From the NCBI GenBank assembly GCA_002631855.1, contig NTLF01000014.1:1-64000 (forward strand): 64,000 nt of DNA, written 5' to 3'. Below the pieces are notes generated by a model. The model had not been told where the DNA came from. It saw nothing but the letters and a program-made list of their open reading frames with translations, and made no database searches. The position numbers were made by a program, and so were the translations under genes. The DNA is from Zunongwangia sp. ESRF-bin46. GTDB taxonomy: Bacteria; Bacteroidota; Bacteroidia; Flavobacteriales; Flavobacteriaceae. This document shows, in pieces, positions 27,259 to 35,121 of this stretch. Position 1 is the stretch's first letter. Every line of letters begins with the position of its first letter.

Positions 27259-29836
27259 TACCCTATTGTTACAATCCTACAAAAAAGTTTATTGTATAAT
27301 CATATTTACAATGGCAACGGTTTTCTCCCTTACTGCACAACAAAGGGATTTGGACAGTGGCAAAAAATACACCATAAATAAAATAGAAGTTACAGGTGCG
27401 CAGAGCTTTAACGAGCAAACCGTAATTGCCTTCACAGGCCTTAAAACTGGAGATCGCATCTACATTCCCGGTGAAAAGTTAAGTGCAGTAACCAAAAAAC
27501 TTTGGGAGCAAAACCTCTTTAGTGATATTGCCTTTTATGTTACCAACATTGACGGAGACAAAGCAGATCTAGAACTTTACATTGTAGAACTACCCAAGCT
27601 TAATGAGGTTACCATAGAGGGAATTAAAAAAAGAAAGAAAAAGGATATACTTAAGGAGAATGAGTTAGAGCCTGGTACAAAAATCACCAACAACCTCATT
27701 ACTACCACAAAGAATAAAATTAAAAATAAGTATAAGGAAGACGGTTACTTAAACACACAAGTAATCATTTCTCAAATGCCACATTTAGACTCTACCGGTC
27801 AAGAAGTGGCCAAAAACATGACCATAAAAATTGATAAAGGTGAGCGTGTAAAGGTTTCTGATATTGATTTTGAAGGAAATGAGCAGTTTTCAGACGGCAA
27901 ATTGCGCCGGGCCATGAAAGAAACAAAACAGAAGTTCTTTCTAAGAATATTTAAACGCTCTAAATACACTAAGGAGGGCTTTGAAGAAGATAAGGCATCC
28001 ATTATTAAAAAATATAAGGCAAATGGATATCGAGATGCTCGTATTACCAGCGACACTTTATTAGTTAAAGATGAAGAGAACGTTGCCTTAAAAATAGACA
28101 TAGAAGAGGGCGATAAATATTACTTCGGAAATATTAGGTTTATTGGAAACAGCGTTTATACAGACAGCCAACTGCGTCAAGTATTAGGTATTGGTAAAGG
28201 AGAAACCTACAATGGAGTATTACTACAAGAACGTATAGCCGATGTAGAAAATCCTGAAGCCGAAGACCTTACCAACTTATACCAAAACAACGGATATTTA
28301 TTTTCAAGCATTAACCCAGTAGAGGTTGCTGTTAGAAATGACACCATTGATTTTGAAATTAGAATTAGAGAAGGAAAACTTGCCTATTTTGACCACATAA
28401 GCGTAATTGGTAATGATAAAACAAACGACCATGTAATTTACCGGGAACTAAGAACTCGCCCAGGTCAAAAATACAGTAAACGTAATGTAGTACGTACTAT
28501 CCGTGAATTGGGACAATTAGGGTATTTTGACCCTGAACAATTATCCCCTAATTTCAAAAATGTAGATCCTAATAGCGGTACTGTAGATTTGGAGTATTCA
28601 GTGGTTGAGAAAGGTGCCAGCCAAATAGAACTGCAAGGTGGATATGGCGGCGGTGGCTTTGTAGGTACCTTAGGGCTGTCTTTTAACAACTTCTCACTTC
28701 GTAATATATTTAACAAAGAGGCTTATAAACCTCTACCTATGGGAGATGGTCAAAAGCTTTCATTACGAGCACAAGCCAGTAGTTTTTACCAAACCTACAG
28801 CCTTTCCCTTACCGAACCATGGTTGGGAGGGAAAAAACCTGTACAGCTAAGCACCTCGTTCTCACACACCGTTCAATATTTTTATGATTTCACCACTCGA
28901 GATGTTGATAAGGATCGCCGTTTTCTTATCACCGGAGGTTCTGTTGGGATTGCGCAACGACTAAAATGGCCAGACGATTACTTTCAGTTATCACAAGCTA
29001 TTAGTTTTCAGCACTATAACTTGAAGAACTATAACACAGGGTTATTTACATTTGGTAATGGTTATTCAAATAACTTGGCATACACAATTGGGCTTAGCCG
29101 TAACAACACAGCAACAAACCCTATTTATCCAGTATCGGGTTCTAACTTTAGCATCACAGCAAAATTAACACCACCTTACTCTCTCTTAAATGGTGTTGAT
29201 TATGGAGATCTTAGAGATGAACGCGCACAACTTTTAGAAGTTCCTGAAAACAGTTCAGAATTTAGAGCAGCACAAAATAGAATTGCTGATATAGACCAAG
29301 AGCGATTTAAATGGCTAGAGTACTATAAAGTAAAATTTAAAGGTGATTGGTATACTAATTTAATTGATAAATTGGTTTTAAAAAGCAGTACCGAATTCGG
29401 ATTTCTAGGTGCATATAATCAAGACAGAGGTATTCCTCCTTTTGAACGTTTTTTCGTGGGAGGTGATGGACTAGGGTCTTTTAGCTTGGACGGTCGAGAA
29501 GTAATTCAATTACGTGGTTACCCAAACCAATCATTATCTGATCAAGATGGAAATACCATTTTCAATAAATTTTCGTTAGAACTACGATACCCTATAACAT
29601 TAAAGCAAGTTGCTTCTATTTATGGATTAGCTTTTGCTGAAGGAGGAAACGCATTTAATGGCTTTAGGGATTATAACCCCTTTGAACTAAAAAGGTCTGC
29701 CGGAGTAGGATTACGTATATTTATGCCCGCATTTGGATTATTGGGTATTGATTTCGGTTACGGTTTCGACCCTATACTTGGCGGTATAGAACCAAGTGGA
29801 TGGGAAACACACTTTATTCTGGGACAACAATTTTAA
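27242..29836 (+). CDS. bamA: BamA, outer membrane protein assembly factor
   Basis: The signal peptide (IIIFTMATVFSLTAQ) is followed by POTRA domains with repeats such as YTINKIEVTGAQSFNEQTV, then a C-terminal barrel with the IQLRGYPNQ motif near residue 760 (the RGY lid-loop motif) and a final QF. The full length fits BamA, about 865 residues. The start is uncertain: TTG 27230, GTG 27242 or TTG 27266, all before the signal peptide. The GTG is preferred here, although it overlaps uppS by 17 bases. It inserts beta-barrel proteins into the outer membrane. Confidence 0.96.
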   Translation: MNNLNNTLLLQSYKKVYCIIIFTMATVFSLTAQQRDLDSGKKYTINKIEVTGAQSFNEQTVIAFTGLKTGDRIYIPGEKLSAVTKKLWEQNLFSDIAFYVTNIDGDKADLELYIVELPKLNEVTIEGIKKRKKKDILKENELEPGTKITNNLITTTKNKIKNKYKEDGYLNTQVIISQMPHLDSTGQEVAKNMTIKIDKGERVKVSDIDFEGNEQFSDGKLRRAMKETKQKFFLRIFKRSKYTKEGFEEDKASIIKKYKANGYRDARITSDTLLVKDEENVALKIDIEEGDKYYFGNIRFIGNSVYTDSQLRQVLGIGKGETYNGVLLQERIADVENPEAEDLTNLYQNNGYLFSSINPVEVAVRNDTIDFEIRIREGKLAYFDHISVIGNDKTNDHVIYRELRTRPGQKYSKRNVVRTIRELGQLGYFDPEQLSPNFKNVDPNSGTVDLEYSVVEKGASQIELQGGYGGGGFVGTLGLSFNNFSLRNIFNKEAYKPLPMGDGQKLSLRAQASSFYQTYSLSLTEPWLGGKKPVQLSTSFSHTVQYFYDFTTRDVDKDRRFLITGGSVGIAQRLKWPDDYFQLSQAISFQHYNLKNYNTGLFTFGNGYSNNLAYTIGLSRNNTATNPIYPVSGSNFSITAKLTPPYSLLNGVDYGDLRDERAQLLEVPENSSEFRAAQNRIADIDQERFKWLEYYKVKFKGDWYTNLIDKLVLKSSTEFGFLGAYNQDRGIPPFERFFVGGDGLGSFSLDGREVIQLRGYPNQSLSDQDGNTIFNKFSLELRYPITLKQVASIYGLAFAEGGNAFNGFRDYNPFELKRSAGVGLRIFMPAFGLLGIDFGYGFDPILGGIEPSGWETHFILGQQF

Positions 29837-29874
29837 TTTTGGCACGATATTTTCTTAAACAACAACCAAAGATT

Positions 29875-30753
29875 ATGAAAACGAACAAGCTACTCTTTTT
29901 ATCGCTTATACTTTTAAGTTTTGGGTTTATGGCCCAAGCACAACGTGGAGCCCGTATTGGGTATATTGATATGGAATACATTCTTGAAAATGTTCCCGAA
30001 TACAAAGAAGCTTCAACACAATTGGAAGGAAAGGTGCAGCGATGGAAAAAAGACATTGAGAAAAAAACCAAAGAAGTAGAACAAATGAAGCTTAATTTAA
30101 GCAATGAAAGAGTTCTGCTAACCAATGAGCTTATTGAAGAAAGAGAAGAAGAAATAAAAATATTGGAAGATGAAATATTAGACTACCAACAAGACCGATT
30201 TGGCCCAAATGGTGATTTAATGATTCAAAGGCGTCAACTTGTGCAACCAATTCAAGATCAGGTTTTTAATATTGTGCAAGAAATTGCTGAAAACAAGAAA
30301 TATGACTTTATCTTTGACAAATCTGCAGATGTTGTAATGCTCTTTGCTGCAGAACGAAACGACATCAGTGACGTTGTTTTACGAAGTATTAACCGAGCTG
30401 CAAAACGCGAAGAAGCACAAACCAAAAGAGAAGAAAAAGAAATAGAGCGTAAAGAAGAATTAAGCGTTGAAGAAGAAGGTGCGGTGACCGAACGCGAGCA
30501 AGAAATTGAAGACCGCAAAAATGAGCGTGAAAAACAAATGGAAGAACGACAAAGAGTTCGCGATTCCATACGGGCTGCTAGAAAAGCTGAAATAGAAGCA
30601 AGAAGGCAACGAATTCTTGAAGAAAGACAAGCTCGAATAGATTCTATTGAACAAGCTAGAGAAGCTAGACGTAATGATCGCAATGACCAAGAAAATAACA
30701 CAAATGAAGAAGGTGGAGACGGCAGCAATGAAAACGGAGACGGAGACAATTAA
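29875..30753 (+). CDS. OmpH/Skp-family periplasmic chaperone, long charged tail
   Basis: The start at 29875 gives 292 residues with the signal peptide ending FMAQAQ. The mature part begins RGARIGYIDMEYILENVPEYKEA, the OmpH motif, and continues as a coiled coil of about 140 residues. From residue 175 on it is almost only Arg, Glu, Lys, Gln and Asp in heptads, then an Asn/Glu/Gly tail. Skp binds unfolded outer-membrane proteins and hands them to BamA, its neighbour upstream. The tail is much longer than in classic Skp. Confidence 0.88.
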   Translation: MKTNKLLFLSLILLSFGFMAQAQRGARIGYIDMEYILENVPEYKEASTQLEGKVQRWKKDIEKKTKEVEQMKLNLSNERVLLTNELIEEREEEIKILEDEILDYQQDRFGPNGDLMIQRRQLVQPIQDQVFNIVQEIAENKKYDFIFDKSADVVMLFAAERNDISDVVLRSINRAAKREEAQTKREEKEIERKEELSVEEEGAVTEREQEIEDRKNEREKQMEERQRVRDSIRAARKAEIEARRQRILEERQARIDSIEQAREARRNDRNDQENNTNEEGGDGSNENGDGDN

Positions 30754-30796
30754 TCAATAATAAATACAAATAATTATAACACTTAAATTTATTACA

Positions 30797-31306
30797 ATGA
30801 AACATTTAAAATTAGCAATAGTAACCTTGGCGGTTTTTGTAGGAGCTACAAGTTTTGTGAACGCACAATCTAAAATTGCACACATAGACACACAAGCTTT
30901 AGTTGAGGCAATGCCAGAGATGAAGTCTGCACAAAGTGAACTTGACAAAATTCAAAAAACGTACGATACTGAAATTAAGGCGATGGCTAAAGAGCTTGAA
31001 ACTAAAATGAAGCAGTACGATCAAGAAGCAACTAGCAAAACAGAAGAGGAAAACCAAAAGCGTTTTGAAGAAGTACAAGGTATGCAAAAAAACATTCAAG
31101 CATATAGACAACAGGCTTTACAAGATCTTCAAACTAAAGAAAGAGATATCCTAAAGCCAGTATTGGAAAAAGCTCGTGCAGCTATTCAAAAAGTAGCCCG
31201 TGCTCAAGGTTTTCAATATGTAATGGACTCTACTACCGGTAGCGGACTTATTTTAGCCGATGGTAAAGATCTTATGGCAGACGTTAAAAAAGAAATGGGA
31301 ATCTAA
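30797..31306 (+). CDS. OmpH/Skp-family periplasmic chaperone
   Basis: The product is 169 residues with the signal peptide ending FVNAQ. It begins SKIAHIDTQALVEAMPEMKSAQSELDK, a typical OmpH start, then a coiled coil, and ends with a FQYVMDSTTGSGLILADG-type motif followed by DLMADVKKEMGI. It is a normal-length Skp that works with BamA and is probably co-expressed with the longer paralogue upstream (43-base gap). Confidence 0.92.
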   Translation: MKHLKLAIVTLAVFVGATSFVNAQSKIAHIDTQALVEAMPEMKSAQSELDKIQKTYDTEIKAMAKELETKMKQYDQEATSKTEEENQKRFEEVQGMQKNIQAYRQQALQDLQTKERDILKPVLEKARAAIQKVARAQGFQYVMDSTTGSGLILADGKDLMADVKKEMGI

Positions 31307-31334
31307 TTATAGATATTTCTTTTAAAATTTTACT

Positions 31335-31363
31335 AAACTGCCTACAACTTCTGTAGGCAGTTT
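31335..31363 (+). terminator. Rho-independent terminator of the bamA block
   Basis: Arms AAACTGCCTACA (31335-31346) and TGTAGGCAGTTT (31352-31363) with a 5-base loop, followed by TTTTATTTTT. It separates the skp genes from murI. Confidence 0.85.
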
Positions 31364-31377
31364 TTATTTTTACATAC

Positions 31378-32169
31378 ATGAACAAAAATAGTCCCATAGG
31401 TATTTTCGATTCTGGCGTTGGTGGTTCATCTATATGGCAGGAAATCCATCAATTGATGCCCAATGAAAACACTGTTTATTTAGCGGACAGTAAGAACGCC
31501 CCCTACGGAAACAAAACACAGGACGAAATTGTTTCATTAAGTATCAAAAACACCGAGGTCTTAATAAACATGGGCTGCAAAATAATTGTGGTTGCCTGTA
31601 ATACCGCAACAACAAATGCAATTGAAATATTACGTTCAACATTTGATATCCCAATAATTGGTATTGAACCAGCTATTAAACCTGCTGCCCTGCAAACAAA
31701 ATATAAGAGCATTGGTATTTTAGCTACAAAAGGAACCTTGAGCAGCGCACTATTTCATAAAACAGCAAAAGAATTCACTAAAGAAGTTTCAGTAGTGGAA
31801 ATTATAGGCGAAGGTCTAGTGCCTTTAATTGAAAATGACGAACTGGAAACCAATGAAATGAAAATGCTTTTAAAAAAATATACAGCCCCTATGGTTGCTG
31901 CAAATATTGATTATTTGGTTTTGGGCTGTTCACATTACCCTTATCTTATTCCACAGTTGCATAAAATTTTACCTACCCATGTCTCAATTATAGATTCTGG
32001 TCAAGCAGTTGCCAAACAAACCCAAAGTGTAATGCAACAACATGGCTTACTTAATGAAAGCGACAAAAAAGGCACCCTTCAATTTTACACGAATACCAAA
32101 GTTGATACCTTAAAAAGCCTATTAAAAAAGTATTCTGAAATAATAACCGTTGAAAAAATGGATTTTTAA
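31378..32169 (+). CDS. murI: Glutamate racemase
   Basis: The protein is 263 residues. It has the family motifs GIFDSGVGGSSI at the N-terminus, VVACNTATTNAIE with the first catalytic Cys near residue 74, and VLGCSHYPYL with the second Cys near residue 185. It makes D-glutamate for peptidoglycan. Although it lies just after the skp pair, a terminator stands between them, so it probably has its own promoter. Confidence 0.96.
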   Translation: MNKNSPIGIFDSGVGGSSIWQEIHQLMPNENTVYLADSKNAPYGNKTQDEIVSLSIKNTEVLINMGCKIIVVACNTATTNAIEILRSTFDIPIIGIEPAIKPAALQTKYKSIGILATKGTLSSALFHKTAKEFTKEVSVVEIIGEGLVPLIENDELETNEMKMLLKKYTAPMVAANIDYLVLGCSHYPYLIPQLHKILPTHVSIIDSGQAVAKQTQSVMQQHGLLNESDKKGTLQFYTNTKVDTLKSLLKKYSEIITVEKMDF

Positions 32170-32304
32170 CCACTTGTAGTAAAAACTCTATTAAGAATTT
32201 CTGTTCACCCCCTACTTCAACCGCATTTTATGCCTCTTCATAACACAGTAACTCAATTTTCTGTTAAGGTAGCCGTTTTCTATAAAGTATTGATTTTCTT
32301 TCCT

Positions 32305-32312
32305 TAATTTTG
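32305..32312 (+). promoter_or_regulatory. Possible -7 element for the Nfu-type gene
   Basis: TAATTTTG matches TAnnTTTG, 15 bases before the ATG at 32327. Confidence 0.35.
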
Positions 32313-32326
32313 CAAAAAAAGATTGT

Positions 32327-33235
32327 ATGTCAACATATACTATTTCCATAGAGCCTACAAATAACGCAAGCATTGTAAAGTTTGTAGCCAATTCATTTTT
32401 AACACGCTCCAACAGTTACGAGTTTAAAAATATTGACGAAGCTAAGCCTAGCCCTATAGCACAACAGCTATTTTATCTACCTTTTGTAAAAACCGTCTAT
32501 ATTTCACAAAACTTTATTGCTATCGAAAAGTACGATATTGTAACTTGGGAAGATGTGCAAAACGAAGTTTCTGAATCCATAACAGAATACCTAAACAGCG
32601 GAAAAGAAGTGGTCACCACTACCGAAACACAAAAAAAGGTGCCTGTTACTGTATATGCTGAAAGCACTCCAAACCCAGCGGCAATGAAGTTTGTAGCCAA
32701 TAAGCCCTTGGCAGATGGCACGTTTGAATTTAAAAATATAGATGAAGCCGTCCATGCACCTCTAGCAAAAGCCTTGTTTGCATTTCCGTTTGTAAAAGAA
32801 GTGTTTATCAGTGCCAATTACGTATCGGTGTTAAAATATAATATGGCCGAATGGCAGGAAATTTCTATGGAACTGCGAGAGTTTATTAGAAAATACATTG
32901 AAGATGGCAAACCGGTACTAAGTGATGAAATTCTTCAGAAAAAAGAAAAAGAAGAAGCAAGTTCACAGCAGTCTATTTCAAACAAAGATTTAAAAGACAT
33001 TGACAAGGAAATCATTTCTATTCTTGATGAATATGTAAAACCGGCTGTAGCTAGCGATGGCGGTAATATTGCGTTCGATTCTTTTAACGAACATACCAAA
33101 ACCCTACGCGTTATTCTACAAGGAGCTTGTAGTGGCTGCCCTTCCTCTACCGTTACCTTAAAAAACGGAATTGAAACCATGTTAAAAGATATGATGAACG
33201 GACGGGTACAGACAGTTGAAGCTATTAATGGGTAA
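32327..33235 (+). CDS. Nfu/NifU-type Fe-S scaffold with duplicated N-domain
   Basis: The protein is 302 residues. The two N-terminal Nfu_N domains (about 1-90 and 104-195) share KFVAN, FEFKNIDEA or YEFKNIDEA, PFVK and a Tyr/Trp-Glu end. A linker leads to the C-terminal NifU domain with the Fe-S binding CxxC in GACSGCPSSTVTLKNG near residue 270. It carries or delivers Fe-S clusters to other proteins. A single Nfu_N domain is more usual in Nfu proteins; the pair here looks like a tandem duplication. It is a stand-alone gene. Confidence 0.93.
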   Translation: MSTYTISIEPTNNASIVKFVANSFLTRSNSYEFKNIDEAKPSPIAQQLFYLPFVKTVYISQNFIAIEKYDIVTWEDVQNEVSESITEYLNSGKEVVTTTETQKKVPVTVYAESTPNPAAMKFVANKPLADGTFEFKNIDEAVHAPLAKALFAFPFVKEVFISANYVSVLKYNMAEWQEISMELREFIRKYIEDGKPVLSDEILQKKEKEEASSQQSISNKDLKDIDKEIISILDEYVKPAVASDGGNIAFDSFNEHTKTLRVILQGACSGCPSSTVTLKNGIETMLKDMMNGRVQTVEAING

Positions 33236-33329
33236 ATTAATTATAATTACGTTAATAGCTTTTAAGTAAATTAACCTAATTGACTTTTTAAATTGAAAAA
33301 TTAAACATGTGTTAAACTATTTTTTATTT

Positions 33330-33345
33330 CTAACCGTTTGTTTAG
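33330..33345. promoter_or_regulatory. Putative TetR operator 1
   Basis: CTAACCGTTTGTTTAG, an imperfect palindrome 22 bases before the tetR ATG. It matches operator 2 (33949-33964, CTAAACGATTGTTTAG) at 14 of 16 positions. Confidence 0.65.
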
Positions 33346-33367
33346 TTTTGTGCTATACAATTTGACA

Positions 33368-33931
33368 ATGCCTAGAACAAAAAAGTATAACGAGCAAGAA
33401 GTAATAGAAAAAGCCATGAATTTATTCTGGCGGAACGGCTATGAAACAACGTCAATGCAGATGCTTGAAAAAGAAATGGGTATAAACAAGTTTTCTATTT
33501 ATTCCAGCTTTGGCAACAAAAATGGTGTGTTTCTTGAAAGTTTGAAGTGCTATAAACAGAAGCTAAACCAACTCATTAATACGTTGAAAGCTTCTCCAGG
33601 TGGCCAACTAGCTTTAAAACGGTATTTCTACGATTTTATAGAGTTTTCAAAGGAAACCGATTTTGGCAAAGGTTGTTTAATAACAAACACCGCCAATGAA
33701 ATTGGGACAGATGCAGATGAAAAGATTAAAGAGGTTCTAAATAGATTCACCAATGATGTAAAACAAGTTTTTGCAGATAAATTAAGGCAAGAAACAGCTA
33801 AGGATAAATCTACAATTGAACAAGAAGCAGATTATCTTTTAATTTCAATGTTCGGTCTATCATCCGCTACACGGATTTTTAACAAAGAGCAACTTAACAA
33901 CTATATTGAAAACATATTCAAAAACATATAA
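33368..33931 (+). CDS. TetR-family transcriptional regulator
   Basis: The start at 33368 (MPRTKKYNEQEV) gives 187 residues. The longer frame from 33338 would run through the operator and is rejected. The N-terminal HTH is typical: NLFWRNGYETTSMQMLEKEMGINKFSIYSSFGNKNGVF. The C-terminal part is an all-helical ligand-binding domain with no clear ligand clue. Two near-identical palindromes, one upstream of this gene and one upstream of the next, suggest that it represses itself and the AhpD-like gene. Confidence 0.92.
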   Translation: MPRTKKYNEQEVIEKAMNLFWRNGYETTSMQMLEKEMGINKFSIYSSFGNKNGVFLESLKCYKQKLNQLINTLKASPGGQLALKRYFYDFIEFSKETDFGKGCLITNTANEIGTDADEKIKEVLNRFTNDVKQVFADKLRQETAKDKSTIEQEADYLLISMFGLSSATRIFNKEQLNNYIENIFKNI

Positions 33932-33942
33932 AAAAATTTACT

Positions 33943-33970
33943 TTAAATCTAAACGATTGTTTAGATTTAA
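33943..33970. promoter_or_regulatory. Putative TetR operator 2
   Basis: Perfect 12-base arms TTAAATCTAAAC (33943-33954) and GTTTAGATTTAA (33959-33970) with a 4-base centre, 21 bases before the AhpD-like gene. Its core repeats that of operator 1. Confidence 0.75.
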
Positions 33971-33990
33971 ATTTTTATTAATTATAAACA

Positions 33991-34557
33991 ATGAATACTA
34001 TGAGTACTACACAAACAAATGAAACTTTAAAAATTCACAATATCGATTCAGCACCTGAAAAAAGTAAGGGTTTATTAGAAAAATCGAAAAAAGCATATGG
34101 TTATGTCCCTAACTTACATGGAGTATTAGCCGAATCACCAGGATTGCTTGAGGCGTACCAAACCCTACACGAGTTATTTGCAAACTCTTCTTTTAACAAA
34201 GATGAACTTACCGTAGTTTGGCAAACGATCAACGTTGAACACGAGTGCCACTACTGCGTTCCTGCCCACACGGCCATTGCAAAGGCCATGAACGTAGATG
34301 ATAGCATTACTGAAGCGTTGAGAAACAAAACAGAAATGCCTTCTGAAAAACTACAAGCATTACACCAAATGACTTTAGCGGTAACTAAAAACCGTGGTAA
34401 TGTTTCTCAAGATGAAATCGACGCATTTTATACAGCTGGCTACAACCAAAGGCAACTATTAGAAATTATTCTTGGTTTATCTCAAAAAGTAATAAGTAAT
34501 TACACCAATCATATTGCTGAAACTCCATTAGATGATGGATTTGAAAAATATGCTTGA
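33991..34557 (+). CDS. AhpD-like carboxymuconolactone decarboxylase-family protein
   Basis: The protein is 188 residues. The AhpD-type redox motif ECHYCVPAH lies at residues 85-93 (C86 and C89, with H93 three residues after the second Cys). The middle and C-terminal helices are those of the CMD fold. It probably acts as a peroxidase-related alkylhydroperoxidase. It is preceded by the perfect operator 2, so it is likely induced when the TetR regulator releases DNA, perhaps on exposure to an electrophile or peroxide. A terminator follows at 34577-34609. Confidence 0.9.
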   Translation: MNTMSTTQTNETLKIHNIDSAPEKSKGLLEKSKKAYGYVPNLHGVLAESPGLLEAYQTLHELFANSSFNKDELTVVWQTINVEHECHYCVPAHTAIAKAMNVDDSITEALRNKTEMPSEKLQALHQMTLAVTKNRGNVSQDEIDAFYTAGYNQRQLLEIILGLSQKVISNYTNHIAETPLDDGFEKYA

Positions 34558-34576
34558 AAAAAATAATCAAATAATC

Positions 34577-34609
34577 TATAAGCACTGGTCAACCTATCCA
34601 GTGCTTATA
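34577..34609 (+). terminator. Rho-independent terminator of the AhpD-like gene
   Basis: Arms TATAAGCACTGG (34577-34588) and CCAGTGCTTATA (34598-34609), 9-base loop, followed by ATTTTACTT. Confidence 0.8.
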
Positions 34610-34785
34610 ATTTTACTTAATCCAAATATGTAAAATGAGTAAATTTTTCATGGGGATTTTATGGCTAATTCTTTTGAATGAAAAAATGTGAATACTACTA
34701 TTATAACAAGGTTTTAACGATTATTTGAGAGTTTTTGCTTCTATAAAACCGTATCTTAGATAACCTAATCTAAAAACCAAAAATT

Positions 34786-34986
34786 ATGGCAGTATTAAAA
34801 GTTATAGAAGTATTAGCAAACTCAAACGAAAGTTGGGAGGATGCAACAAGAAAAGCGGTAAAGCACGCTAGTAAAACAGTGAAAAATATTAAGTCGGTTT
34901 ATGTTAACGAACAAAGTTGTACAGTAAACGGAGACGATGTAGATCAGTTTAGAGTGAATGTGAAAATTACTTTTGAAGTAAGCTAA
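34786..34986 (+). CDS. Dodecin flavoprotein
   Basis: The protein is 66 residues. It begins MAVLKVIEVLANSNESWEDATRKAV and continues with three strands, the classic dodecin layout. Dodecin forms a 12-mer that stores flavins such as FMN or riboflavin. It is single-gene, and a hairpin follows at 35009-35039. Confidence 0.93.
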   Translation: MAVLKVIEVLANSNESWEDATRKAVKHASKTVKNIKSVYVNEQSCTVNGDDVDQFRVNVKITFEVS

Positions 34987-35008
34987 CACACTACTTATAA
35001 AAAAACTG

Positions 35009-35039
35009 AATACGCTTTTGAAATAATCAAGAGCGTATT
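35009..35039 (+). terminator. Terminator of the dodecin gene
   Basis: Arms AATACGCTTTTGA (35009-35021) and TCAAGAGCGTATT (35027-35039), with one G-U pair, followed by TTTCTTTTC. Confidence 0.65.
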
Positions 35040-35121
35040 TTTCTTTTCCTGCCCGTATTCTAACCATGTTCAACAATCACTGGCAGGCAGGTCTGAAACA
35101 ATAAATCCCACCCAAGAAACC

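Noticed and set aside
30258-30749. Minus-strand Ser/Arg-rich frame opposite the long Skp gene
   Set aside because: It is the antisense image of the charged coiled-coil region, which creates open frames by base composition.
34635-34691. Short 18-residue frame starting MSKFF
   Set aside because: Too short, no promoter or conservation evidence, and it lies in a plain intergenic stretch.
35041-35110. GGCAGGCAGG-type sequence before the DUF255 gene
   Set aside because: It resembles a flavobacterial repeat fragment, but only one half is seen, so a repeat call is not supported.
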